A DNA stretch of 64,000 nucleotides from Mangrovibacterium lignilyticum (GCF_010882175.1 NZ_WKLH01000001.1:637464-701463), one strand, 5' to 3'; counted from the first letter of the stretch, positions 18,526-26,837 are shown. Notes: a model not told the origin generated them from the letters alone. Translations and numbers: made by a program.

Positions 18526-20115
18526 ATGAAAAATAGATTATTCATATACATGCTTTTTGCATCCTTGGTAATTCTGGCAAGCGGATGTTCCGATGAGTTG
18601 GACGACAGATACAACAACCCGGAAAAATCAACTGAAGCCAGCATCCCCGGATTCTTTACCACGATGCTGAACAACAACCGCGTACGCCCAAGTTATTGGA
18701 ATGTACGTACCTTCTTACTTTTGCAACCGGCTATTTACACACAAACAGCTTTCTTTTCAAACTCGAGTGCAAAATACCAGGAATCAACCAGCTACACGCA
18801 ACAGTACTGGAACAATTTCTACGTAAACAACAGCAATGGTAGCGGTGTATTAAGCACCTACACAGCCATGGAAGTTACTTACGATGCTTTGGGCGATGCT
18901 GATAAAACAAGCATGGACCTTTTCATGAATGCCGGAAAACTGGTATTGATTGATGAAGCGTCAAAAATGATTGACATGTGGGGCGATATCCCATTCAGCG
19001 AAGCAGGTAGCCTTGAAACCAGCAGCTTAATTGCCAACGCTGCGTTCGACGATCAACAAGCTCTTTATACTGAATTCATTGCCGATTTGAAAGAAATCGC
19101 GAGCTATTTCGGTACGGCATCAGAAAACGCAACGTTCTCAAAATATGATATTTTGCTGAGTGGAAGTGTTAGCAACTGGCAGCGTTATGCCAACTCACTG
19201 CGTTTACGTTTGTTGATGAGAATCTCAAATGTTGACGAATCGACTGCACAAACTGAAGTTACTGAAATGCTGAGCAACAGTTCAACATATCCGTTGGTAG
19301 ACGGAGGTAACAATGGTGATTACAGCCCGGCTTCTGATGATATTTTGTTGCAACCGTTAACTGACTACACAGACAACTTAAATAGCGCATTGACTGAATT
19401 ACCAAGTCACTACGCTCCGGACTACATGCTGAATACTGTGATGAAACCGACGGACGACCCTCGTATTCCGGTCATTTTCGACAAATACGGAAAAACATCA
19501 GGTAGCGACTTTACTCCTAATACAGACTATGCAGCAATGCCGATCACTTTTACTTCGGCCGAAATTGATGCAAATTACATGTATTACTCAATCGTTGACT
19601 CCACTACATTCCTGCAAAACCCACAATTACCGGGTATTGTAATCACAGCTTCAGAAGTGAATTTCTTGAAAGCTGAAGCTTTCGAAAGATGGGGTGGCGG
19701 CGATGCTCAGGAAGCATACGAAACCGCATTAAAGCAATCAGTAACATTTTATTACTACCTGAACAACCTGAATACAACAGGCTTGACTACTCTGTCAAAA
19801 CCTGACGATTCAGTTGTTGATGACTTTGTTGCCAGTGCTGCATATACCGGAACATCAGCTGAGAAGCTCGGAAAAATCTGGACTCAGAAATGGGTGCATT
19901 TTGGATTCCTTCAGTCGGTTCAGGCTTGGTCTGAGTACCGTCGTACAGGATATCCGGAATTAACCTTCCCGACTGCAACCTTGGTTGGATATGAAAACCC
20001 ACCGGTAAGATTACTGTATCCGGACGATGAAAAATCGTACAACAGTGCCAATTACGAAGCAGTTAAAGATCAGGACACCCGGGATACTAATATTTTTTGG
20101 GACGTTAACAACTAG
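18526..20115 (+). CDS. SusD/RagB family nutrient-binding outer membrane lipoprotein
   Basis: A 529-residue surface lipoprotein and lid of the SusC channel. The signal peptide MKNRLFIYMLFASLVILASG ends in the lipobox ASGC (Cys21). The body is the all-helical SusD-like fold: DMWGDIPFSEA, NWQRYANSLRLRLLMRIS, then FLKAEAFERWGGGDAQEAYE, the C-terminal TPR-like block. The EYRRTGYPEL ending resembles the SusD-like_2 subgroup. It is cotranscribed with the SusC gene and closed by a strong terminator. Confidence 0.95.
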   Translation: MKNRLFIYMLFASLVILASGCSDELDDRYNNPEKSTEASIPGFFTTMLNNNRVRPSYWNVRTFLLLQPAIYTQTAFFSNSSAKYQESTSYTQQYWNNFYVNNSNGSGVLSTYTAMEVTYDALGDADKTSMDLFMNAGKLVLIDEASKMIDMWGDIPFSEAGSLETSSLIANAAFDDQQALYTEFIADLKEIASYFGTASENATFSKYDILLSGSVSNWQRYANSLRLRLLMRISNVDESTAQTEVTEMLSNSSTYPLVDGGNNGDYSPASDDILLQPLTDYTDNLNSALTELPSHYAPDYMLNTVMKPTDDPRIPVIFDKYGKTSGSDFTPNTDYAAMPITFTSAEIDANYMYYSIVDSTTFLQNPQLPGIVITASEVNFLKAEAFERWGGGDAQEAYETALKQSVTFYYYLNNLNTTGLTTLSKPDDSVVDDFVASAAYTGTSAEKLGKIWTQKWVHFGFLQSVQAWSEYRRTGYPELTFPTATLVGYENPPVRLLYPDDEKSYNSANYEAVKDQDTRDTNIFWDVNN

Positions 20116-20162
20116 TGATCATTTCCGAATGAGATCAAGTTGATCTTTCGAAACAATATAAG

Positions 20163-20194
20163 ATGGTTCCGGTATTCCCCGGAACCATTTTTTA
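20163..20194 (+). terminator. intrinsic terminator of the SusC/SusD operon
   Basis: A perfect 10-bp stem ATGGTTCCGG (20163-20172)/CCGGAACCAT (20179-20188), followed by six Ts. It ends the operon 48 bp after the SusD stop. Confidence 0.93.
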
Positions 20195-20326
20195 TAAAAA
20201 TACTTGCCCAAAAAATCACCAATTAGTACCAATAGTCTTTATTGTTCATGCAAATCGACGTATTCCGGAATGTCGTTTTCAAACAATAAATTGTTAACTT
20301 CGTGCACCTTGCTATTTTCTTATACT

Positions 20327-21556
20327 ATGTCGGCAAATTCGAGTGAGAATCCCAAAAACCAAGCGTTAAGCGAGCTTAAAAGACACCATTTGCGCATGCA
20401 AACAATCCGTCTTTTATATAAAAAGAGCCCGCAATCGGCTGCTCATATGAGCAAAAAAATTCGTGTCAGTATTCCTACCGTACGGAGTATTTTAAACGAG
20501 CTTATCGAAGAAAAGCTCGTACTGATAACCGGCATTGGTGATTCCAGCGGAGGACGCAAACCAGTACTTTACAGCTTGTCCGGAGACGCTTTTTTTATTT
20601 TGGCGGTCGAAATGGACCAGTATAAAGCCAAGGCGGTGATTATCGACTCGCTCAATGAATTACGCAGTGAGGTCATCGAATTTGAAACCAACATTAATGA
20701 TCCGGAGTTCATTCCCAAACTGGATCAGGCATTCCAAAACCTGCTGAAGGCATCCGGGATCGAACAGGCAAGCGTCGGCGCCATTGGAATCTGCATGCCC
20801 GGACTAATTGATCCGCAGAATGGCATTAACCAAACGATTAAAGATCAGGAAAGGCAACCTGTTGCCGAGCTGGTTTCGAAACACTTCAACGTAAAAACAT
20901 ACATTGAAAATGATGCCCGCATGCAAACGCAGGGTGAATTTGTGTTTGGCAAAGCGCGGAACACAAAAAACACCATGGTTGTGAATTGGAGCTGGGGACT
21001 TGGATTAGGTATGATTTTTAACGGCGACATTTACCAGGGCAGTAACGGCTGTTCGGGCGAGTTCAGTCACATTCGAATGGTTGAAAACGGTGAACTGTGC
21101 GAATGCGGCAAACGCGGTTGTTTGCAAACCATTGCCGGAGCCAAGCACCTGCTCGACATTGCCAAACAAGAAATCGGGAAAGGAACAATCTCTCAACTCA
21201 CCAACGAATTTACCGAACAAACGGACAAACTTACAATTGCCGACATCATTAACTGTGCCCAAAAAGGCGATGAGCTGGCAATTAACCTCATCAACACCAT
21301 CAGTAAAAATGTTGCCTGGGGACTCTCCATCCTCATTCAACTTTACAACCCCGAATTAATTTTACTCAACGGGCCGCTGACCATCCCCAAACAATACATC
21401 TTAATCACAATCCAACAAGCCCTTCAACAATATTGTCTGGAAAATATCCTGTCCAATGTTCGGATCGAAATTTCAGAATCCGCGGCCAACTCCGGCCTCA
21501 GGGGTACCGCTGTCATGGTATTCAACAAGCTTTTTAGTTCAGAAGTCAGCAACTAA
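20327..21556 (+). CDS. ROK family transcriptional regulator
   Basis: A 409-residue NagC/XylR-like protein. An N-terminal winged helix-turn-helix (about 18-75, TIRLLYKKSPQSAAHMSKKI, then SIPTVRSILNELIEE) precedes a ROK sugar-binding domain. The ROK zinc site is intact: GEFSHIRM supplies the His and CECGKRGC the cysteines. The kinase ATP loop DxGGT is replaced by EMDQYKAK, so this is a regulator that probably senses a sugar but does not phosphorylate it. The start at 20327 puts the HTH near the N-terminus. Its place just after the SusC/SusD terminator suggests control of that operon (inference). Confidence 0.9.
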   Translation: MSANSSENPKNQALSELKRHHLRMQTIRLLYKKSPQSAAHMSKKIRVSIPTVRSILNELIEEKLVLITGIGDSSGGRKPVLYSLSGDAFFILAVEMDQYKAKAVIIDSLNELRSEVIEFETNINDPEFIPKLDQAFQNLLKASGIEQASVGAIGICMPGLIDPQNGINQTIKDQERQPVAELVSKHFNVKTYIENDARMQTQGEFVFGKARNTKNTMVVNWSWGLGLGMIFNGDIYQGSNGCSGEFSHIRMVENGELCECGKRGCLQTIAGAKHLLDIAKQEIGKGTISQLTNEFTEQTDKLTIADIINCAQKGDELAINLINTISKNVAWGLSILIQLYNPELILLNGPLTIPKQYILITIQQALQQYCLENILSNVRIEISESAANSGLRGTAVMVFNKLFSSEVSN

Positions 21557-21618
21557 CCGATACCTCCACAAAAGAAAACTTCCCCATTTGATGTAATGAA
21601 TGTCCGCGCGGCTCGTCT

Positions 21619-21626
21619 TACCTTTG
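21619..21626 (+). promoter_or_regulatory. promoter -7 box of the sigma factor operon
   Basis: TACCTTTG fits TAnnTTTG and lies 28 bp before the ATG at 21654. Because it sits downstream of another in-frame ATG at 21600, it favours the shorter sigma factor. Confidence 0.5.
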
Positions 21627-21653
21627 AAACAAACAGAAAAAACTGACAAACGA

Positions 21654-22160
21654 ATGCTAGCGAGCGAATTCAAGACAAAGGTGCTCCCTCTCAGCAATAA
21701 GTTGATGCGATTTGCCACCCAATTGTTGCACGACGACGACCAGGCGCGCGACATTATTCAGGATGTGTTCCTGAAGCTGTGGCAAAAGAAAGACAAGCTG
21801 GAGCAGGTAGACAACATGGAAGCCTTTGCCATGCGCATGACACGCAACCGCTGTCTGGATCTGTTTAAAGCGAAAAAGCCGGTGCTGGCCGAAGATGACT
21901 TTCTGAAGCGAAACGCTACTGAAAGCCGGGACCTGCAAACTGAAATTGAACTGTCGGAATCAGCCTTGCTCATCCGGAAATTGATCAGGCAGCTGCCCGA
22001 CATTCAGCGAACCGTGATGCACCTGCGGGATATTGAGCAATACGAATACGAGGAGATCGCACAAATGACCGACCTCAACATCAATGCGATTCGGGTCAAC
22101 CTGTCGCGGGCACGGAAGAAAGTGAGAGATGAACTATTAAAACAAAATGATGGAAACTAA
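21654..22160 (+). CDS. RNA polymerase sigma factor, ECF type (sigma-70 family)
   Basis: A 168-residue ECF sigma factor. Region 2 (about 10-80) reads SNKLMRFATQLLHDDDQARDI and DVFLKLWQKKD. Region 4 (about 110-160) carries LPDIQRTVMHLRDIEQYEYE and the helix-turn-helix LNINAIRVNLSRARKKVR. ECF factors redirect RNA polymerase to envelope or stress genes when freed from an anti-sigma factor. An in-frame ATG at 21600 would add 18 unconserved residues and lies before the likely promoter box. Its stop overlaps the next gene by 14 nt, typical of a sigma/anti-sigma pair. Confidence 0.93.
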   Translation: MLASEFKTKVLPLSNKLMRFATQLLHDDDQARDIIQDVFLKLWQKKDKLEQVDNMEAFAMRMTRNRCLDLFKAKKPVLAEDDFLKRNATESRDLQTEIELSESALLIRKLIRQLPDIQRTVMHLRDIEQYEYEEIAQMTDLNINAIRVNLSRARKKVRDELLKQNDGN

Positions 22161-22695
22161 ACGCATCAGAGCATTACTGGAACGCTACTTCGACGGGGAA
22201 AGCAGCCTGGAAGAGGAAAAGCAAATTCAACGCTATTTCTCGTCCGGCGAGATCGATGCCGAATTGCGTCCCTACAAAGAACTGTTTGGCGGACTTGATG
22301 AACTGCAACAGGAACCGGACTCCATTGTGGAAGATGACCTGATGGATTTCATTCTGGAGAGCGAACACAAAGAGAAAAACAAGTTGCGTTACCTGTGGCA
22401 AGCAGTCAGTGCTGCTGCGGCAATTCTCATCATCGCGTTGTTGGTTTTCAATTATCAACAAGACGGCTCGAAGTGGAAAGACACGTACAGCGATCCGAAT
22501 ATTGCCTATGCCGAAGCAACTAAAACACTCCGGTTTGTAGGAACAAAATACCTGGCCGGCGTCGCTCAGCTCAAACCCATGGAAAAAGTTAGCCAAGCCG
22601 TTCAGCCACTCGATAAAGGTTTAAAAACCGTCAATAAAGGGTTTCAACAAGTTGAAGACCTGAAACAGATTAATGAAAAACTTAAACAACAATAG
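22147..22695 (+). CDS. membrane protein, probable anti-sigma-like partner of the ECF factor
   Basis: A 182-residue protein with a soluble acidic N-terminal part (about 1-78) opening with an IRALLERYFDGESSLEEEKQI helix. This resembles the zinc-less anti-sigma domains of Bacteroidota, which often begin with a YFDGESSLEEE-like segment. One membrane helix follows (about 82-104), then a periplasmic tail rich in Lys and Gln. It overlaps the sigma gene by 14 nt, and order and topology suggest it holds the sigma factor at the inner membrane. No FecR domain is present, so the signal input is unclear. Confidence 0.75.
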   Translation: MMETKRIRALLERYFDGESSLEEEKQIQRYFSSGEIDAELRPYKELFGGLDELQQEPDSIVEDDLMDFILESEHKEKNKLRYLWQAVSAAAAILIIALLVFNYQQDGSKWKDTYSDPNIAYAEATKTLRFVGTKYLAGVAQLKPMEKVSQAVQPLDKGLKTVNKGFQQVEDLKQINEKLKQQ

Positions 22696-22697
22696 CC

Positions 22698-23210
22698 ATG
22701 AAAACAAAAATGACACTCATTTACCGCTTACTGGTAGGCCTGGCGCTGCTGCTCCCGTTGAGTGGGATGGCGCAAAAAAGCCCGGTCGACAAGCTATTCG
22801 AGAAATATGCCAACCGCGACGGCATGACCACCGTGAATATTAGTGGTACCCTCCTGTCGTTTGCCGCACAGGCCGATGGGAAGTCGGACGAAGCAGACAT
22901 GATTTCGAAACTAAAAGGCATCCGGATTCTGACCGTTGAAGATGAGGATCTCAATAAAGATCTTGACTTCTTTAAAGAAATGGAAGGCGACAGCTTCTTC
23001 AAAAAGAACAATTACGAGTCGTTGATGGAAATTACCGAAACGAATGAAGTGGTTCGGTTTTATGCCCGTAAAGGCGCTGATGGTCAATTCTCGGAGTTGC
23101 TGCTGGTGATTGGCGGCGACGACAACACGCTCATCAGCATCCAGGGAATGATCGATCCGGCCAACATCGGGAAAATTACCGGTGCCCTGGACATCGACAT
23201 CAAACCCTGA
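22698..23210 (+). CDS. DUF4252 domain-containing exported protein
   Basis: A 170-residue protein with a signal peptide (about 1-25, cut after GMAQ). The mature part begins SPVDKLFEKYANRDGMTTVNIS and continues with MISKLKGIRILTVED and an internal LLVIGGDDNTLISIQGMID. This is the DUF4252 pattern, found almost only in Bacteroidota and usually behind an ECF sigma and anti-sigma gene, exactly as here. Function unknown; it is probably periplasmic or outer-membrane associated and a target of the sigma factor. It follows the anti-sigma-like gene by 2 bp. Confidence 0.88.
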   Translation: MKTKMTLIYRLLVGLALLLPLSGMAQKSPVDKLFEKYANRDGMTTVNISGTLLSFAAQADGKSDEADMISKLKGIRILTVEDEDLNKDLDFFKEMEGDSFFKKNNYESLMEITETNEVVRFYARKGADGQFSELLLVIGGDDNTLISIQGMIDPANIGKITGALDIDIKP

Positions 23211-23294
23211 CAAATGAAACAAACAGCTTGGTGGCCTCAAGCTACAAATAATAATCCGGCCCGCTTGCCGGCGTTACCAGGAACGAAGCGTTAA

Positions 23295-23372
23295 TTCCCG
23301 TTTTTCGGACAAGATTCCCTCTCACAGGACAAAGTTCCTTTGTGTGAGGGAATTTTCTAACCCCAGCAGGAA
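23295..23372. repeat. possible short array of TTCC...GGAA dyads every 20 bp
   Basis: Four 18-bp units start at 23295, 23315, 23335 and 23355. Each begins TTC and ends in AA; the right halves are GGACAA, GGACAA, GAGGGAA and CAGGAA. Spacing is exactly 20 bp. It is shorter and looser than the other three arrays in this window and may be chance around a terminator hairpin. Confidence 0.35.
23315..23356 (+). terminator. hairpin with T run, possible terminator of the sigma operon
   Basis: TTCCCTCTCACA (23315-23326) pairs with TGTGTGAGGGAA (23341-23352) with one mismatch, followed by TTTT. It lies about 100 bp after the DUF4252 stop. Confidence 0.6.
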
Positions 23373-23610
23373 AAAGCCGGCACAAACAGGCAAACAGACA
23401 CAACAACCAAATACTCCGGCAACCGCTGACCTGATGCAAACACCCACAGGAAATTCCGCCCCGAACACCCAATGAGCGGTTCTGAAGAGCAACCCGTGCT
23501 TGGGAGCGTGCAATTGTCAGGCGCGCAGTGAAACGCCGATTCCACGACTTCCACCCCGTCATTTTTTGCCCGCAACGATCAGTCTTATGTGTATTCATTC
23601 AAAATAAACT

Positions 23611-23618
23611 TATTTTTG
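23611..23618 (+). promoter_or_regulatory. promoter -7 box of the DUF432-MscS operon
   Basis: TATTTTTG matches TAnnTTTG, 22 bp before the ATG at 23641. It makes the in-frame GTG at 23620 an unlikely start. Confidence 0.5.
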
Positions 23619-23640
23619 TGTGAAGCATTCATTCAATCTT

Positions 23641-24432
23641 ATGCAGAAACAGAAAACTATTTGGGGTAAATACGAAGGTAAAGCAGCACAAATTATCCGT
23701 TGCGAAGGTGGTTATTGTGCGCTGCAAATGGAACACCTGCCCGGAGGATGGCTTATCAGGCAAGAGAAGAAAGCTGAAATTGCCGCCCAACTGATCGTTG
23801 ACCAATCAACAGCTGTCCAATCGCTCAGCGATGCCCAGATCTATCAAACCGGGCGGTCGGCGGTCTTACACATTTTGCCGGCCATGCCGCCGAAACCGGT
23901 TGTTCTCCGAAGCAATAAGAAAGTCAGCATTCGCCCGCATCAAACGCTGCGTATTTACCTTGCAGTGCCGCTATACATTCAGCTTTATTACAAACAGGTT
24001 GAAAATGACAATTTGCTGTGCGACTATGAAACCGAACGGCTGAGCGACACCTGGTTTGGCGAACCCGACAGTGGCACCCCTGCTTTTACAGTCGGATCGC
24101 GCTTTGGCTTGCAGCCCGAAGAACTGGCAGTTCAGCAGCACGAGATTATTGTTCCGGTCAACATCCATAACGCCAGTACGCAGTTACTGGACTTGCAACG
24201 TTTATTAATTCATGTTGAATTGATGAACCTGTACCAGCTTGGCGACAAACTGGTGGCTGATATGGGAACGATTGAATTCAAAGGGCAAGAACAAGTCGGT
24301 CATGTCAACTTTTCGACCGACAAAGCGCTTCACGGAACAAACCCAACGCTGATTGGGAAAGCCCGGCAAACTGCCAACCGCAATATTTTGGGACACAGTT
24401 TTCACTTCATCAAACAAATGACGCAGCTGTAG
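23641..24432 (+). CDS. DUF432 domain-containing protein, partner of MscS channel
   Basis: A 263-residue protein, mostly beta in character, with no signal peptide and no membrane helix. Segments such as SIRPHQTLRIYLAVPLYIQL, DTWFGEPDSGTPAFT and a late HFIKQMTQL region fit DUF432. This family is known mainly from archaea and some bacteria and recurs next to MscS-type channels. The MscS gene here starts 21 bp after its stop. A role in gating, assembly or regulation of the channel is inferred only from this neighbourhood. Family assignment is from memory of the pattern. Confidence 0.7.
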   Translation: MQKQKTIWGKYEGKAAQIIRCEGGYCALQMEHLPGGWLIRQEKKAEIAAQLIVDQSTAVQSLSDAQIYQTGRSAVLHILPAMPPKPVVLRSNKKVSIRPHQTLRIYLAVPLYIQLYYKQVENDNLLCDYETERLSDTWFGEPDSGTPAFTVGSRFGLQPEELAVQQHEIIVPVNIHNASTQLLDLQRLLIHVELMNLYQLGDKLVADMGTIEFKGQEQVGHVNFSTDKALHGTNPTLIGKARQTANRNILGHSFHFIKQMTQL

Positions 24433-24453
24433 CCAGCTGCAAACAACAGAGCT

Positions 24454-25311
24454 ATGGATTTCGATTTTTCAAAATACCTCAACTTCGCCAACTTCGATAA
24501 GATCGTTCGCATCGGGTTTCTGATTCTGATTTCAGTCATTTTGATCCAGGGAATCGCTTTCCTGGTGAAGCGAAGTATCACATACCGCTTATCGAAACAA
24601 TCGCGGATGATCATCAACCGAATCATTGTTTACACCGGCTATACCTTGCTGAGTTTTATGGTGCTCAAAGAGCTCAACTTCGATATCACTGCGCTTTTCG
24701 GGGCAGCCGGAGTAGTCGGTCTCATCATCGGTGTAGCCTCGCAAACCAGCATCGGCAACATCATCAGCGGGTTCTTCCTGGTGTCGGAAAAGTCGTTCGA
24801 ATTGGGTGATGTGGTTCGCATTGGCGACAAAGCCGGAACCGTATACTCCATCGACCTGCTAAGCATCAAAATTCGCACCTACGATAACCTCCTGCTGCGT
24901 ATCCCAAACCAAACTGTCATCAGCACCGAGCTGATCAACGTAACCCGTTTTCCCATCCGCCGGATGGACATTACGGTGGGTGTGGCCTACAAGGAAGACC
25001 TGCGTAAAGTTTTTGACGTATTGAAAGAAGTGGCCCGTAAAAATCCGCTCTGCCTGGAGGAACCTGAGCCCCTGATTTTGTTGCAGGGATACGGCGCCAG
25101 CAGCATCGATATTTTGTTTGCGGTATGGTTTGAGAAGAATAATTTCCGGGATGTAAAAAACAGTGTCATCATTGAAATTAAAGAGGCCTTTGACCGCGAA
25201 GGTATCGAAATACCATTCCCGCATGTTAGCCTTTACGCCGGTGAAGCAACCAAAAATTTCCCGATGGAGATGATGCAACAGAAAGGCTGCGCCGACAAGC
25301 GAGAAGGATAA
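24454..25311 (+). CDS. MscS family mechanosensitive ion channel
   Basis: A 285-residue small-conductance mechanosensitive channel. Two N-terminal membrane helices (about 15-35 and 48-68) are followed by the pore helix, GAAGVVGLIIGVASQTSIGN, with the Gly/Ala packing of TM3. The beta domain (FELGDVVRIGDKAGTVYSI, LLRIPNQTVIS) and the C-terminal alpha/beta domain complete it. It opens under membrane tension to release solutes on osmotic downshock. The 21-bp gap behind the DUF432 gene indicates a two-gene operon. Confidence 0.94.
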   Translation: MDFDFSKYLNFANFDKIVRIGFLILISVILIQGIAFLVKRSITYRLSKQSRMIINRIIVYTGYTLLSFMVLKELNFDITALFGAAGVVGLIIGVASQTSIGNIISGFFLVSEKSFELGDVVRIGDKAGTVYSIDLLSIKIRTYDNLLLRIPNQTVISTELINVTRFPIRRMDITVGVAYKEDLRKVFDVLKEVARKNPLCLEEPEPLILLQGYGASSIDILFAVWFEKNNFRDVKNSVIIEIKEAFDREGIEIPFPHVSLYAGEATKNFPMEMMQQKGCADKREG

Positions 25312-25391
25312 GAAATAATCGAAGGTTAGCCGCCATATACGGATAGAAAATAAACCCCATAATTGTAACACCACATTACCTTCTGCTTTTT

Positions 25392-25411
25392 AAATGACCG
25401 ATCGGTCATTT
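25392..25411. promoter_or_regulatory. TetR operator 1, 20-bp perfect palindrome
   Basis: AAATGACCGATCGGTCATTT is its own reverse complement. It lies 16 bp upstream of the -33 element of the tetR promoter and 80 bp before the tetR ATG. The core GACCGATCGGTC recurs in degenerate form at the start site (25456-25467). Confidence 0.85.
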
Positions 25412-25426
25412 TTTACGCAAAATATT

Positions 25427-25456
25427 TTGAATTGAATTTCGAACGCCTTAACTTTG
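25427..25456 (+). promoter_or_regulatory. promoter of the TetR/lipid-export operon
   Basis: The -33 TTG (25427-25429), a 19-bp spacer and the -7 TAACTTTG (25449-25456) match the Bacteroidota housekeeping consensus exactly. The start site is expected near 25462. Confidence 0.85.
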
Positions 25457-25467
25457 ACCAATCGTTC
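25456..25467. promoter_or_regulatory. TetR operator 2, degenerate copy over the start site
   Basis: GACCAATCGTTC matches the operator-1 core GACCGATCGGTC at 10 of 12 positions and covers the expected start site. A bound TetR dimer there would block RNA polymerase, so autorepression is likely (inference). Confidence 0.6.
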
Positions 25468-25485
25468 AGTCAAAATACTTAAAAC

Positions 25486-26091
25486 ATGCCTAGAACAGAA
25501 GAACAATTTGAACAGATCCGTAAAGAAAAGAAGCAAATCATTATGGATGTTGCCCTTGAACTTTTTGCAAAAAACGGGTTTCATGTTACCTCAATCAGCC
25601 AGATAGCAAAACAGGCTGGAATTTCGAAAGGATTGGCTTACAATTACTTTAAAAGTAAAAACGATATTCTTGAAGAAATCATCAAAAGCGGCTTTGGTGA
25701 AATATCCAACTTAATGATTCCTCCCTATGATGGTTCGATAACTGATGACGAATTTATCACTTTCCTGGAACACAGTTTCGACAAAGTGGGCAACGACATT
25801 CAACACTGGAAGCTCTTCTACTCATTGATGCTTCAACCCAATATTGTCGAAAATTTCACCGAACGATATGCTGCGGCAGCAGAACCTTTCTTCAGCATGA
25901 TGCATCAATTTATCACGAGTAAAGGCAGTGCTGACCCCGAAGGAGATTTGATGATAATCAGTGCAATGATCGAAGGAGCCTTTCTTTATGCGGTCGTAGC
26001 ATCTGGCATTTTCCCTCATCAGCAGATGAAACAAAAAGTTATTGACGGAGTCTTCCGGATTATTGAAACGGGCAAAAAACAGCAGTCATGA
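25486..26091 (+). CDS. TetR/AcrR family transcriptional regulator
   Basis: A 201-residue repressor-type protein. The N-terminal helix-turn-helix (about 14-60) reads IIMDVALELFAKNGFHVTSI, SQIAKQAGISKGLAYNYF and KSKNDILEEII. The C-terminal ligand domain is divergent. It is the first gene of the operon and sits behind a promoter flanked by two copies of a GACCGATCGGTC-type palindrome, so it very likely represses itself and the export genes behind it. Its stop overlaps the next gene by 4 nt (ATGA). Ligand unknown; a lipid or amphiphile is plausible given the neighbours. Confidence 0.93.
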   Translation: MPRTEEQFEQIRKEKKQIIMDVALELFAKNGFHVTSISQIAKQAGISKGLAYNYFKSKNDILEEIIKSGFGEISNLMIPPYDGSITDDEFITFLEHSFDKVGNDIQHWKLFYSLMLQPNIVENFTERYAAAAEPFFSMMHQFITSKGSADPEGDLMIISAMIEGAFLYAVVASGIFPHQQMKQKVIDGVFRIIETGKKQQS

Positions 26092-26837
26092 AAAATATCA
26101 TCACACTTTTCGCACTTCTTGTCGCCAGCCTTTTCGCGCAGGCTCAGGACATCGACATCAAAGAGATTGTTAAACGAGCGGACGAGAAATTCAGAGGACA
26201 GTCCAGCCAGGGAACCATGACCATGACCATCCAACGGCCAAGCTGGTCGCGAACCGTTGAAATGAAAAGCTGGACTTTGGGAACCGAATATTCCTTAATC
26301 TACATTACCTCGCCTGCCAAAGAACGCGGACAAGTTTTTCTGAAACGCGAAAATGAAATGTGGAACTGGATGCCCAGCATCGAACGGACGATCAAGATTC
26401 CGCCATCAATGATGATGCAGTCGTGGATGGGCTCTGATTTTACGAACGACGACCTGGTCAAAGAATCCTCACTGGTCAACGATTACACGCACAAGCTGCT
26501 TGGTACCGAACAACTGGAAGCCTACCCCTGCTACAAAATTGAGCTCATCCCGACAGAAGAGGCCGCGGTCGTTTGGGGCAAAATTTTGATGTGGGTCACC
26601 AGGGATGATTTTTTATGGCTAAAGGCCGAGTATTACGATGAGGACGAAGAACTGATCAATACCGAGATTCTTTCGGACATTAAACAAATGGATGACCGAA
26701 TGATGCCAACCCACCTGGAGATGATTCCTCAGGATAAGCCGGGACAAAAGACAGTCATGATATTCAAGGAAATCAAATTCAACGTAGACTTGAATGAATC
26801 CTTCTTCTCCATTCAGAATATGAAAAGACTAAAATAA
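26088..26837 (+). CDS. outer membrane lipoprotein-sorting protein (LolA-like)
   Basis: A 249-residue periplasmic protein with a signal peptide cut after residue 19 or 20 (FAQAQ). The mature part begins DIDIKEIVKRADEKFRGQSS and holds a LolA/LolB-type half-barrel: MTIQRPSWSRTVEMKSW, SPAKERGQVFLK and MWNWMPSIERTIKIPP. This matches the outer membrane lipoprotein-sorting family found with RND or ABC exporters. It should carry a lipid-like molecule across the periplasm between the ABC permeases and the outer-membrane barrel encoded downstream. It overlaps tetR by 4 nt. Confidence 0.87.
   Translation: MKNIITLFALLVASLFAQAQDIDIKEIVKRADEKFRGQSSQGTMTMTIQRPSWSRTVEMKSWTLGTEYSLIYITSPAKERGQVFLKRENEMWNWMPSIERTIKIPPSMMMQSWMGSDFTNDDLVKESSLVNDYTHKLLGTEQLEAYPCYKIELIPTEEAAVVWGKILMWVTRDDFLWLKAEYYDEDEELINTEILSDIKQMDDRMMPTHLEMIPQDKPGQKTVMIFKEIKFNVDLNESFFSIQNMKRLK

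Larger units (their letters stand above)
23211..23640. other. intergenic region between DUF4252 and DUF432 genes
   Basis: About 430 bases without a gene I can support; three overlapping minus frames through it look like shadows. It holds a long hairpin with T run (23315-23356), a possible 20-bp-spaced dyad series (23295-23372) and, at its end, a promoter box for the DUF432 gene (23611-23618). Confidence 0.55.

Noticed and set aside
23242-23598. Three overlapping minus-strand frames in the gap after DUF4252
   Set aside because: They overlap each other, have no family resemblance and cross a terminator-like hairpin.
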